In this document: positions 26,620-35,020 of the stretch, piece by piece
How positions within the stretch are numbered: the stretch's first letter is position 1
How the letters are laid out: every line of letters starts with the position of its first letter
Origin: an uncultured Alistipes sp.
GTDB taxonomy: Bacteria; Bacteroidota; Bacteroidia; Bacteroidales; Rikenellaceae
Assembly: GCA_944322375.1 (NCBI GenBank)
Contig: CALUOX010000003.1
Location: forward strand, 1 to 54,632
DNA length: 54,632 nucleotides
Direction: 5' to 3'
Position numbers and translations under genes: made by a program
Notes under the pieces: model-generated
What the model was told of the DNA's origin: nothing
Seen by the model: the letters and a program-made list of their open reading frames with translations, nothing else
Databases searched by the model: none

Positions 26620-27399
26620 CTACCAGTTTTTCTTTAGACGGACGACGGCTCCCGCTTTCTCCTTCAGCTTCTCCTGCGTCTTGTCCTCCTGGGCCTGGAT
26701 GGCATCGAGCATCCGCTCCTGCTCAGCCTGCGAGATGCCGGCCGGTTGAGGCTGACCCTCACCGTTGTCCGGATTTTGCGGCGTGTCGCCGGATTTGTTC
26801 TCCTGATCCTGTTGATCCTGATTCTCGCCGCCGTTTCGGTCCTGATCCTGATTCTGATTCTGGTTATCCTTGTTCTGGTTCTGGTCCTGGTTCTGATTGT
26901 CCTTGTTGCGGTCGTTCTGATTCTGGTTGTTCTTGTCTTGATTGTTCTGATTCCGTTGGTTCTGGTCGTCGAGCAGTTTCTTGACGTAGGCGTAATTGAA
27001 TTTGGCCTCTACGTCGTCGGGATTCAGCCGCAGCGAATTCTTGAAACTTTCGAGCGCCTCGGAATACTTTTTTTGCTGGAACTGTGCATTCCCCAGATTG
27101 TAGAAGGCGTGTGCACGATCCGCCGGTGCTGCCAGCGAATCGGCCGCAACCTGTTGCAGGGTCTGTACGGCCTGATCGTACTGCTCCTGCCGGTAGTAGG
27201 CGTTCCCCAGGTCATAGGCCGCTTCAAACGATCCCGGAGCGACACCCAACGCCCGCATGTAGCGGCCGGCGGCATCCTGATAGTTCCCCTTTTCAAAGGC
27301 CCGGTTGCCTTTGCGCACCTGCCGTCGTTCGGGATACTGCTGCGCCGACACTTCAAGTGCCAGCAACGAAAGGAACAGGAATATGATCGCCTTACGCAT
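26620..27399 (-). CDS. BatC-like TPR protein with Asn/Gln-rich region
   Basis: Exported protein of 259 residues: signal peptide (1-20), TPR repeats (about 25-140, 'AAYDLGNAYYRQEQYDQAVQTL' and 'AFYNLGNAQFQQKKYSEALESF'), then a low-complexity Asn/Gln/Asp stretch (146-203) and a charged C-terminal helix. TPR members of Bat operons likely bind the VWA proteins. The Asn/Gln-rich part is encoded by a degenerate short repeat on the DNA and may vary in length between strains. Its ATG overlaps the stop of the preceding gene by 8 bp. Confidence 0.88.
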   Translation of the reverse strand: MRKAIIFLFLSLLALEVSAQQYPERRQVRKGNRAFEKGNYQDAAGRYMRALGVAPGSFEAAYDLGNAYYRQEQYDQAVQTLQQVAADSLAAPADRAHAFYNLGNAQFQQKKYSEALESFKNSLRLNPDDVEAKFNYAYVKKLLDDQNQRNQNNQDKNNQNQNDRNKDNQNQDQNQNKDNQNQNQDQDRNGGENQDQQDQENKSGDTPQNPDNGEGQPQPAGISQAEQERMLDAIQAQEDKTQEKLKEKAGAVVRLKKNW

Positions 27400-28396
27400 G
27401 GTTCTCCTCCTTTGTCTTTACACCGAGAGCCTCCTCGGCTTCGGGGGCCGGTTGTTCTTCAACGGGTTTGGTCTCCTCGACGAAGTAGTAGGCCCATTGA
27501 TAGGCCTCGATGTTGCGGGTCGCCTCCGGCGTCGCCTTGGCGAACTTCACGAGGTCGGCCTCACGCAGCAGCTGCGCCAATTCCATCGCGCTCTTCTGCG
27601 GCAGATCGAGCGGACGTACGGCGTCGAGAATCTCGTCGGAGGTCATCTCCATGGCTCCGATGCCGTACCGTGCCGCCAGGTAGCGTCGCAGAATATCGGT
27701 CAGCCCCGAATAATACTGTTTGTGCCGGTTGTTCTGCCAGAGTTTCTGGTTGCTGAGTGCCTCCAGAGCCCGGATGGCCTCGACGTGCGGCGGTTCGGGC
27801 GGTGCCGGCTTGAAGAGATCGCTGATCCGGCGTCCGCGCTTTGCCAGGCGGTAGCGCAGGGCGAAAAACAGTGCCGCGAGGTTCAGCAGCAGAAAGAGAA
27901 TTGCGAACGTATATCCGGCGATCTCCTCGGGGCGGAACGGCAGCGTCCGTTGGCCCTTGAGGTCGTAGATCGTCTGTTTGGTCGTGTCGATCTGGTAGGT
28001 CCCGACCTCGAGCAGCAGCGAATCGGGGGCATAAAGCGTATCGACGATGTTCTTGTCGGCGTACAGGACTCCCGGCCGTCCCATGTTGATACGGCCCTCG
28101 GTAAAGGCCTGCATCGTGTAGCGCTTGCGCAGCTTCAGCCGCCGCCCCTCCCGTTCGAGCGTATCGACCGGCAGTGACGCCACCATTTCGATCTTGTCGT
28201 TGCCCTCGAACAACGGGAAGTCGGTAACCTGTACCTGGTCGCGTTCGACATCGATCTCCAGTGTAAAGGTGTCGCCGATGCCGATGCTGTCGGGAACGAC
28301 CCGCGCCTCGATCTTCGGCGTCTGGGCCGCTGCCTCCGCCAGACCCGAAAAGAGGGCGGCGGAAACCAGCGGCAATACAACTCGTTTGATCTTCAT
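27392..28396 (-). CDS. BatD-like/DUF4381-type membrane protein of the Bat operon
   Basis: 334 residues: signal peptide (1-about 25), a periplasmic beta domain (about 28-140, 'IGIGDTFTLEIDV', like the first domain of BatD), one transmembrane helix (160-182), and a cytoplasmic helical domain of the DUF4381 kind ('ILRRYLAARYGIGAMEMTSDEIL'). Such proteins commonly lie between DUF58 and batA genes. The ATG at 28396 is taken; a TTG three codons earlier is possible. It starts 5 bp after the DUF58 stop and overlaps the next gene by 8 bp, so the operon is tightly coupled. Confidence 0.85.
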   Translation of the reverse strand: MKIKRVVLPLVSAALFSGLAEAAAQTPKIEARVVPDSIGIGDTFTLEIDVERDQVQVTDFPLFEGNDKIEMVASLPVDTLEREGRRLKLRKRYTMQAFTEGRINMGRPGVLYADKNIVDTLYAPDSLLLEVGTYQIDTTKQTIYDLKGQRTLPFRPEEIAGYTFAILFLLLNLAALFFALRYRLAKRGRRISDLFKPAPPEPPHVEAIRALEALSNQKLWQNNRHKQYYSGLTDILRRYLAARYGIGAMEMTSDEILDAVRPLDLPQKSAMELAQLLREADLVKFAKATPEATRNIEAYQWAYYFVEETKPVEEQPAPEAEEALGVKTKEENHA

Positions 28397-28401
28397 CCTT
28401 G

Positions 28402-29286
28402 TCAACGTTGCTTGAAGAGTTTGATGAGTTCCACGACATAATCCTCGTCAGTCGAGATCGTCGCCGTATCGATGCGGTTGTGCCTGAGCAGCGACTCGAT
28501 GGCCTCGCTGCGCTGCCGCCACGCTTCGGCATAGTGATCCCGCACGGTTGCGGAGGAGGTATCGACCCAGACCTTGCGGCCCGTTTCGGCATCCTGCAGC
28601 TCCAGCACCCCGACATCGGGCAGTGCCGCCTCCCGGGGATCGGTGATGCGGATTCCCACCAGATCATGCTTGCTGCCGGCGATCTTGAGCGCATTGGTCA
28701 GCTCTTCGCGGTCGCGGGCCGGATCGAGGAAGTCCGAGAGCAGAAACGCCGTGCAGTGTTTCTTCATGACGGCCGTAAGAAAACGGATCGGTTCCGAGAG
28801 AGCCGTACCCTGCGATTGGGGCTGGAACTTGATCAGTTCACGTATGATCATCAGAATATGGCTGCGTCCCTTTTTGGGCGGAATGTATTTCTCGATGCGG
28901 TCGGAGAAGAAGATGCATCCCACCTTGTCGTTGTTCTGTGCGGCGGAAAAGGCGAGTACGGCCGCCACCTCGGTCAGGATGTTCTTTTTGAGGTAGTGGG
29001 TCGAGCCGAACATTCGCGAGGCCGAGACATCGACCATCAGCATCATCGTCAGTTCCCGCTCCTCCTCATAGACCTTGATGTGAGGCGATCGCGACCGGGC
29101 CGTGACATTCCAGTCGATGTCGCGCACGTCGTCCCCCGCACGATACTCCCGGACCTCGGAAAACGACATGCCCCGACCCCGGAAAGCCGTATGGTATTTT
29201 CCGGCGAAGATCTCTTTGGAGAGTCCCCGCGTCTTGATTTCGATCTTGCGGACGCGGCGCAGAATATCGTTTTCGCTCTCGATCAT
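28402..29286 (-). CDS. DUF58 family protein (MoxR partner)
   Basis: Cytoplasmic protein of 294 residues. The DUF58 core 'GDDVRDIDWNVTARS' is at about 51-65, followed by a VWA-like fold beginning 'MLMVDVSAS' (82-90). DUF58 proteins are regularly encoded next to MoxR ATPases and are considered clients or adaptors of the AAA+ ring. It starts 4 bp after the moxR stop. Normal family length; no defects seen. Confidence 0.93.
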   Translation of the reverse strand: MIESENDILRRVRKIEIKTRGLSKEIFAGKYHTAFRGRGMSFSEVREYRAGDDVRDIDWNVTARSRSPHIKVYEEERELTMMLMVDVSASRMFGSTHYLKKNILTEVAAVLAFSAAQNNDKVGCIFFSDRIEKYIPPKKGRSHILMIIRELIKFQPQSQGTALSEPIRFLTAVMKKHCTAFLLSDFLDPARDREELTNALKIAGSKHDLVGIRITDPREAALPDVGVLELQDAETGRKVWVDTSSATVRDHYAEAWRQRSEAIESLLRHNRIDTATISTDEDYVVELIKLFKQR

Positions 29287-29290
29287 CGTA

Positions 29291-30289
29291 CTACGGAACG
29301 ATTACGTTGTTCAGAATGTCGGTAATGATCTCTTCGGTAGAGATGTTTTCGGCTTCGGCCTCGTAGGTCAGACCGATACGGTGCCGCAGGACGTCGTGGC
29401 AGACGGCACGCACATCTTCCGGGATGACATATCCGCGGCGACGGATGAAGGCGTAGGCGCGGGCTGCCTTGGCCAGCGAGATCGAGGCACGCGGTGATCC
29501 GCCGTAGGCGATGAGCGACTGCAGTTTCTGAAGGTTGTACTCGGCCGGTTCACGGGTGGCGAAGATGATATCGACGATGTATTTCTCGATCTTCTCGTCC
29601 ATATAGACATCCTCGACCACGCGGCGGGCCTTGATGATGTCTTCGGGCGTAATGATGCGATTGGGCGAGGGCAGCCCGCCGCCGGCGAGGTTCATCCGCA
29701 CGATGTCGCGCTCCTCCTGCTTCGAGGGATAGGAGATCTTGGCCTTGAGCATGAAACGGTCCACCTGCGCCTCCGGCAGAGGATAGGTGCCTTCCTGTTC
29801 GAGGGGGTTCTGCGTCGCCAGCACAAGGAACGGTTCTGGCAGGCGGTAGGTCTCATCGCCGATGGTCACCTGACGCTCCTGCATGGCCTCCAGCAGGGCC
29901 GACTGTACCTTGGCCGGAGAACGGTTGATTTCGTCGGCCAATACGAAGTTGGCGAAGATGGGGCCCTTGCGCACCACGAACTCCTCGCTCTTCTGGGAGT
30001 AGATGAGCGTACCGATCAGATCGGCCGGCAGGAGGTCGGGGGTAAACTGTATGCGGGCGAAATCGGCATCGACAGCCTTAGCCAGTGTTGTGATTGCCAG
30101 GGTTTTTGCGAGACCGGGAACTCCTTCGAGCAGAATGTGTCCGTTGGAGAGCAGGCCGATCAGCAGGGTGTCGATCAAATGATTTTGTCCGACGATAACC
30201 TTTCCCATCTCCGTGCGCACCGTATCGACGAAGACGCTTTCGCGTTCGATGCGTTCGTTGAGTTCCTTGATGTTGATGACTTCACTCAT
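29291..30289 (-). CDS. MoxR family AAA+ ATPase
   Basis: AAA+ chaperone of 332 residues acting with the DUF58 and VWA proteins of this operon, probably in assembly or metal loading of envelope complexes. Walker A GVPGLAKT (56-63), Walker B VLADEINR (116-123), sensor-1 'LATQNP' and the 'PLPEAQVDRF' arginine-finger region are present, followed by the helical lid. First gene of the six-gene operon. Confidence 0.95.
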   Translation of the reverse strand: MSEVINIKELNERIERESVFVDTVRTEMGKVIVGQNHLIDTLLIGLLSNGHILLEGVPGLAKTLAITTLAKAVDADFARIQFTPDLLPADLIGTLIYSQKSEEFVVRKGPIFANFVLADEINRSPAKVQSALLEAMQERQVTIGDETYRLPEPFLVLATQNPLEQEGTYPLPEAQVDRFMLKAKISYPSKQEERDIVRMNLAGGGLPSPNRIITPEDIIKARRVVEDVYMDEKIEKYIVDIIFATREPAEYNLQKLQSLIAYGGSPRASISLAKAARAYAFIRRRGYVIPEDVRAVCHDVLRHRIGLTYEAEAENISTEEIITDILNNVIVP

Positions 30290-30347
30290 GGATTTATAGT
30301 ACGTTTTTAGTTGTTTCGTTCGAGCGTTTTTTAAAACGAATTTTATG

Positions 30348-30355
30348 CAAAATTA
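30348..30355 (-). promoter_or_regulatory. Candidate -7 element (TAATTTTG) of the Bat operon
   Basis: Minus-strand TAnnTTTG in an AT-rich stretch about 60 bp upstream of the moxR ATG. No good -33 box is visible. Confidence 0.5.
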
Positions 30356-30522
30356 TTATAAAAATGCAGAAAAATGAACATTTTGCACCCGAAATCATTC
30401 GGGGATAGTCCGTTGGACCGAATTTGCGGAGTCGGACCTCCGTGTGGATGCCGGATTGCGGGGACTGTCGGAAATGGATAACGGCGTTGCTGGGGGCAGT
30501 CGGGATGTAGCGGGATTGTTGA

Positions 30523-30560
30523 ATGGAAGCAGCCGCTCCAGTTGGAGCGGCTGCTTCCAT
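30523..30560. other. Perfect 18-bp-arm palindrome downstream of ferritin
   Basis: ATGGAAGCAGCCGCTCCA and its exact complement separated by only GT. No T-tract follows on either strand. It lies between the ferritin stop (30645) and the moxR promoter and may act as an RNA 3'-end stabiliser or a U-less terminator. The rest of 30356-30522 shows nothing recognisable. Confidence 0.85.
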
Positions 30561-30573
30561 CGAGCCGACGGTG

Positions 30574-30602
30574 CGCGACAGCCTTTTTAGAGCTGTGTCG
30601 CG
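30574..30602 (-). other. Second hairpin after ferritin
   Basis: CGCGACA (30574-30580) pairs with TGTCGCG (30596-30602), extended by GC/GC with a 2-nt bulge. It lies 43 bp past the ferritin stop. No T-run follows in the direction of transcription, so its role as terminator is uncertain. Confidence 0.5.
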
Positions 30603-30644
30603 TATGAACGATCGGTTTGCCGGAATCCGGCGTTCCGGATTGGA

Positions 30645-31130
30645 TTAACGGGCGCCGAGTTTCTGATCGAGCAGATAGAGACCGACCTTCTCGCCTTCGA
30701 TCATCTTGAGTGCCTCGAGAATACCGTATGCCGTGGCCTCCTCGTCAACCTGTTCATTGACGAACCATTGCAGCATGTTGGCCGTAGCGAAGTCGTTTTC
30801 GTCCTGAGCCAGTTTGCAGAGATCGTGGATCATGGCGGTTACCTTGCGCTCATGTTCGAGCGTGTCGGCGAACATCTCCTTCAGGGAGCCCCATTGGGTC
30901 TTCACGGCAGCGATCGGAGCGAGAACGACCTTTGCATTCTGTGACTGAAGGTATTTTGCCAGTTTCTCGGCGTGTTCCTGCTCTTCGGAGAACTGCTTTG
31001 CGAACCAGTGGGCGGATCCTGCGAGGCCCTTGTCGGCTGCGTCCATCGACATCGAGAGATAGAGATAGGCCGACCACATTTCGGCATTGATCTGGGCGTT
31101 GATCGCCTCCTGCATTTTTTTGCTGATCAT
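30645..31130 (-). CDS. ftnA: Ferritin (ferroxidase-type, FtnA-like)
   Basis: Iron-storage protein of 161 residues, expected to form a 24-subunit shell. All ferroxidase residues are present at the numbering of the E. coli enzyme: E17, E50, H53, E94, Q127 and E130. No heme-binding Met typical of bacterioferritin is evident. It stands alone between the SusCD-type locus and the Bat operon, with its own -7 element. It probably protects against iron-dependent oxidative damage in an anaerobe. Confidence 0.96.
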   Translation of the reverse strand: MISKKMQEAINAQINAEMWSAYLYLSMSMDAADKGLAGSAHWFAKQFSEEQEHAEKLAKYLQSQNAKVVLAPIAAVKTQWGSLKEMFADTLEHERKVTAMIHDLCKLAQDENDFATANMLQWFVNEQVDEEATAYGILEALKMIEGEKVGLYLLDQKLGAR

Positions 31131-31176
31131 AATTCTTTCGTCTTTTGATTGGTTGAACCTTGTATTCTTTGGAAGA

Positions 31177-31184
31177 CAAATGTA
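31177..31184 (-). promoter_or_regulatory. Candidate -7 element (TACATTTG) for ferritin
   Basis: Exact minus-strand TAnnTTTG, about 47 bp upstream of the ferritin ATG. No -33 match at standard distance. Apart from this and the terminator at 31513-31551, I see nothing in 31185-31512. Confidence 0.55.
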
Positions 31185-31512
31185 ATGAATTATTCCTCAT
31201 TTCGGCACCTTCTGTCCATCATATCTTTTTATGGCGGTATTGCTCCTTCCTATACGGCCGGAACGGAAGACCGCAGGAGGCCGGTCCGCCCGCTGTTCCG
31301 GCTTCAGCCGGCCCGACGGCTGTGAGGTTTGCGGAGATTCCGCAGAATGAATACCGGATGCGGCGCTATGAGGAGGGCTTTCAGACGGTGCCCCGAATCA
31401 GGGCGGAACGTGTTGTCTGCGGATGTTGCATGTCGATTCTCTGGATTCGGAGTTTCCATACGATATGCGTGATCCTTTTTCCCTCAGTAGGGAGAGAAGA
31501 TGAATGGGTGGG

Positions 31513-31551
31513 GAAGAAAAGACCGGCGGTCCGGCCAATGGCCGGACTGCC
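31513..31551 (-). terminator. Terminator of the SusCD/phosphoesterase operon
   Basis: A 12-bp stem with one G-U pair (31525-31536 with 31540-31551) around an AAT loop, followed on the minus strand by a pyrimidine/T-rich tail (GGTCTTTTCTTCC). It lies 32 bp past the stop of the last gene of the cluster. Confidence 0.75.
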
Positions 31552-31583
31552 TTGCGGAATACGAGTCCCCTCCCCCTTTGCGA

Positions 31584-33146
31584 TCAATAATAGTTGTTTG
31601 GATAATCTGTTGTTGATGTGATTTCGCTTTGTTCGAACTCGTTTCCGTAACTGTCGCGTGCCACGACCCGTACCGTTGATCCGGGTGTGGTGCGTGTGTA
31701 GTAATACATATGTGCGTATGAATTGCCGTAGGAAGATGATGTGACTTTGCAATAGCCGTAGAAAAAGGCTTTTGCCCATGCATCGATCATGGTCATCCTT
31801 TTCAGGCCGCTTGACGATTTTACGCCGTTCTCATAAACGTCGAAAGTCCAGCGTTCGTCGGCGTTCCAGATATTGGCGATGACCTGATTCTCTCCCGTTA
31901 CACCGAATCTGTAAACCGTAGATCCACCCCCTGTAAATTTGTCCGAAGCGTTGTAGAGCCGGATCTGGAATGTTTCGTCGTAACGTGTCCCCTTGTACAG
32001 GGCGTTGGTAATCTGCGTACCGTCGAATTCGTAAATGCCGTATCCGTTGGGTGCGCCGTCAACGCAGATTGTCCCGTGCCACCATGCACCGCATGAGGTG
32101 CCGACGATGTGTTCACGAATCTGTTTGCCGCCTGATGTATGCACATAACTTGTATTGTTGTTATGGGTATGCGCCGCAAAGACATGTGCTTCCTTGAACT
32201 GTGCCAGCAATGCCAGCACTTCGTCGTAATAGCCGCCGTCACTTGCCGAGAAACTGTTTCGGAACGGAATATGGATGCACAGGATGACCATCTGTTCCTT
32301 GGGGACGTAACTCAGATCCTGTTTCAGCCATTCGTATTGCCAGTCGAGGAATCCTCCTTTGTAGTCATCGCTGGCCGTAGCGCCGTGGATGATGTCATCC
32401 ATCGATACGAAGTGTACATCTCCGCGCGTGAAGGAGTAGTTGACCGGGCCGAAATAAGATTCATATATACGTTGCGCCGCGACATCGGTCACTTGTGGAT
32501 ATTCATGATCGTGATTGCCGATGGTCTGGAAGAGTGGAATACCTCCCGTTTTAGAGCGTGACATTGCCTTGACCATGTTGGGGTAGAGTTCCCATTTGTT
32601 CCCCACGATATCACCCAAAGTAATGGCATAGGTCGGCAGGTCGGTTTCCGTTTCAACGTAAGACTTGATGTCGGCAACGGTCTCCTGTTCGAAACGATAG
32701 ACCTGTGCCGTTGTCGTAACCTGTGGATCGCCGATGGCCAACATGCGGAATTTCGTTTCGACGGGTTGACGTGTGAGTGTAAAGTCGTATTGTGCCTGTG
32801 ACTTGGAGAGCCGTTGGTAAAAAAGCGGCAGACCGGTTGAAGGATCGACCTCAACCTTGCAGTCGGCAGGTGTTGAATAGTACACGTAATAGGCACTTGG
32901 GTCACGCTTCAAGGTGTAACGGCCGGCGGCGTCGGTCGCAGTGCAGCTATAGCCGTCGGAGACGACAACACCTTGTATGGCGTTTCCCGAAGCATCTCGG
33001 ATATATCCGTGAAGTTCGGTCGTATTGCCGAAAAGATCCGTCCCGCCGTCGGATTCCGACGAACAACCGTACAGCCCTGGCATGCAGATGCATATTGAAA
33101 GCCAGAGGCGGATACTCAATAAACAATTCTTTTTTATTATTGTCAT
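31584..33146 (-). CDS. Calcineurin-like phosphoesterase, lipoprotein, last gene of the Sus-type operon
   Basis: Envelope lipoprotein of 520 residues (lipobox with Cys at 28). An N-terminal carboxypeptidase-like beta domain (about 43-125, MetallophosN type) precedes the metallophosphoesterase core: GDPQ (139-142), GD at 178-179, GNHD (210-213), 'CIHIP' and 'AHTHNNN' metal ligands. A C-terminal MetallophosC-like beta domain follows. It hydrolyses phosphomono- or phosphodiesters outside the cytoplasm; substrate unknown. It lies 63 bp after SusD across a strong hairpin, and its paralogue is at 40189-41862. The first motif has Gln where many relatives have His. Confidence 0.9.
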   Translation of the reverse strand: MTIIKKNCLLSIRLWLSICICMPGLYGCSSESDGGTDLFGNTTELHGYIRDASGNAIQGVVVSDGYSCTATDAAGRYTLKRDPSAYYVYYSTPADCKVEVDPSTGLPLFYQRLSKSQAQYDFTLTRQPVETKFRMLAIGDPQVTTTAQVYRFEQETVADIKSYVETETDLPTYAITLGDIVGNKWELYPNMVKAMSRSKTGGIPLFQTIGNHDHEYPQVTDVAAQRIYESYFGPVNYSFTRGDVHFVSMDDIIHGATASDDYKGGFLDWQYEWLKQDLSYVPKEQMVILCIHIPFRNSFSASDGGYYDEVLALLAQFKEAHVFAAHTHNNNTSYVHTSGGKQIREHIVGTSCGAWWHGTICVDGAPNGYGIYEFDGTQITNALYKGTRYDETFQIRLYNASDKFTGGGSTVYRFGVTGENQVIANIWNADERWTFDVYENGVKSSSGLKRMTMIDAWAKAFFYGYCKVTSSSYGNSYAHMYYYTRTTPGSTVRVVARDSYGNEFEQSEITSTTDYPNNYY

Positions 33147-33161
33147 GGCAGTGATTTTTGG

Positions 33162-33192
33162 ATGTGCGATCCGTCATCGACGGATCGCACAT
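33162..33192 (-). other. Intercistronic hairpin between susD-like and phosphoesterase genes
   Basis: Perfect 14-bp arms (33162-33175 and 33179-33192) with an ATC loop. In the minus direction it is followed by an A-rich, not T-rich, sequence, so it is not a normal terminator. It probably protects the upstream SusC/SusD message and lowers expression of the gene after it. Confidence 0.85.
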
Positions 33193-33209
33193 GCCGCATG
33201 GATAGTTTG

Positions 33210-35006
33210 TCAATAACCGGGATTGTTGTTCTCCAGTCCGATAGCAGGATTGGAAATCATTTCGGTGTAGGGCATGGGCCAGAGATAATCTTTCGGGTCG
33301 TTGAAGACCATGTTCTGGAAGATCCGGAGATTGAACTCGCCGCCATCCCATGTGCTGGAGGTATCGTAGTAGGTGAGCCAGTCGTCGTCGAAGGTCGGTT
33401 TGGCGTTGGAGATGTAGTTGTCGGGTTTCTGAGTCGTCGAGAATCCCGGAGCGTACATCGGACCGTTGACCGCCTTCGGCGCGATCTTCCAGCGGCGGAT
33501 ATCGAACCAGCGGAATCCTTCGTTGCAGAGCTCCACTTTTCGCTCGTAGCGCAAGGCTTTGCGCAGACCGGCACGGGAGTGATCCGTCACAGGCGGCATG
33601 TTCACGCGTGCGCGTACCCGATTGATGTTGCTGGCCGCCAGTTCGAGATCTCCGCCGTCCCATTCGATGTTGGCTTCGGCCTCGACGAGCAGTACTTCGG
33701 CGAAGCGGATGATGCCGATATTGAGATCGTCGAGCGTCGAGGTACCGTTGATCATCCCGTACATTGCCTTGTCGGAATATTTGCGCCACAGATAACCTCC
33801 GGGGCCTTTCGATCCGTTGGCAGCATATTCGCTCTTGTTGCCCACGGCGTCGCTGTTGGCAATCATTGCGCCTGTGTTATAGTTCATTACGCGCTCGACA
33901 CGGATGTCGGTATCGTACTGAACGTTCCAGATGCGGGTGTTGGGACGCAGACAGTAGAGGTCGAGACGCGGATCGCGGTTTGCCCATGGATTCTTCCAGT
34001 CATAGAGCGGCGATTCGACGATCGATTTTCCGTCGGTGCACTGGAACGTATCGATAAGTGCCTGCGAGGGGCCGAGCCAACTGCATCCGCCATGGATACG
34101 GGGTGCCTCATAATAGGCTGCGGCGGTATAATTGCTGCTGATAAGCTGGTTGTGCTGGATGGACCAGAGCCACTCCCTGCTCGTCTCGCCGGCATATCCG
34201 AAGAGGTTTGCGGCGGAAGGTTCGCCGTCGGCATGCGTTGCATAGTAGGTGCAGTCGAGCGGTTCGAGATCGTACAGTCCTACCGCCATTGTTGTTGCTT
34301 TCTTTGCGCAGCGTGCCGCCTCTTCGTAAAGGCCCCAGTTGAGTGCGATGCGAGCCTTGAGGGCGTAAGCCGCGACCCGTCCGATACGGGTGGTGCCATA
34401 GGTGGCGGGATTCCATTGCAGCGGCAGGTAATCGAGCAGTTCATCATCCAGATCGCTCAGCAGGCGTGCGGTAACCTCTTCGCGCGGCATGCGCGGATAG
34501 GAGTAGTCATCGAGGTTGAGCTGATGGTCGATGAAGGGAATGTCTCCGTAGAACTGGCATCCCAAATCGTAATAGAAGGCCCGAATGCAGAGCAGTTCGG
34601 CTTTGATCTGGTTGAGGGTCTCTTCGGGAATCTTGCCGCGCAGGTTTTCCAGATTGTCGAGAACCAGATGCACACGTCCGGCCACCTTGTAAACGTAGGG
34701 ATAGAATTTCTCCACCATCGAATTGTCGGAGGTAAGAGTCGAAGTCATGGCTTTGAGCTGGTTTCCTGCATCGACACGGTAGGTGCCGATGTCCGTGATG
34801 TAGTCGTTGATGCGCATCGGGAAGGTCGTCTCCTTGACCGTCATCAGCGAAAGGCCCTTGTAGGCGGCGTAAAGGCCGGCCATAGCCTCCTCTTCACTTG
34901 CGGGGAACGTCCCCGATGACGGGCCGTTCATCGGTTCATAGTCCAGCGAGCAACCCGTCAGCAGCAGGCTGCTCGATACGATCAGATAGAATATTTTCTT
35001 TAACAT
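33210..35006 (-). CDS. SusD/RagB family nutrient-binding lipoprotein
   Basis: Surface lipoprotein of 598 residues (lipobox, Cys 19) that caps the SusC channel and captures the ligand. Typical helical TPR-rich fold: N-terminal 'FPASEEEAMAGLYAAYKGLS', mid 'RIGRVAAYALKARIALNWG' and C-terminal 'VELCNEGFRWFDIRRWKIAPK', where the 'RxFDxRRW' pattern is diagnostic. Located 14 bp after the SusC stop. SusD sequence cannot reveal the ligand; the surrounding phosphatases suggest a phosphorylated glycan or polyol. Confidence 0.95.
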   Translation of the reverse strand: MLKKIFYLIVSSSLLLTGCSLDYEPMNGPSSGTFPASEEEAMAGLYAAYKGLSLMTVKETTFPMRINDYITDIGTYRVDAGNQLKAMTSTLTSDNSMVEKFYPYVYKVAGRVHLVLDNLENLRGKIPEETLNQIKAELLCIRAFYYDLGCQFYGDIPFIDHQLNLDDYSYPRMPREEVTARLLSDLDDELLDYLPLQWNPATYGTTRIGRVAAYALKARIALNWGLYEEAARCAKKATTMAVGLYDLEPLDCTYYATHADGEPSAANLFGYAGETSREWLWSIQHNQLISSNYTAAAYYEAPRIHGGCSWLGPSQALIDTFQCTDGKSIVESPLYDWKNPWANRDPRLDLYCLRPNTRIWNVQYDTDIRVERVMNYNTGAMIANSDAVGNKSEYAANGSKGPGGYLWRKYSDKAMYGMINGTSTLDDLNIGIIRFAEVLLVEAEANIEWDGGDLELAASNINRVRARVNMPPVTDHSRAGLRKALRYERKVELCNEGFRWFDIRRWKIAPKAVNGPMYAPGFSTTQKPDNYISNAKPTFDDDWLTYYDTSSTWDGGEFNLRIFQNMVFNDPKDYLWPMPYTEMISNPAIGLENNNPGY

Positions 35007-35020
35007 GGTCGGTTCGTTTT

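Noticed and set aside
31160..31621. 153-codon plus-strand frame between ferritin and the phosphoesterase gene
   Set aside because: It begins inside the ferritin promoter region, crosses the operon terminator on the other strand and has no recognisable feature.
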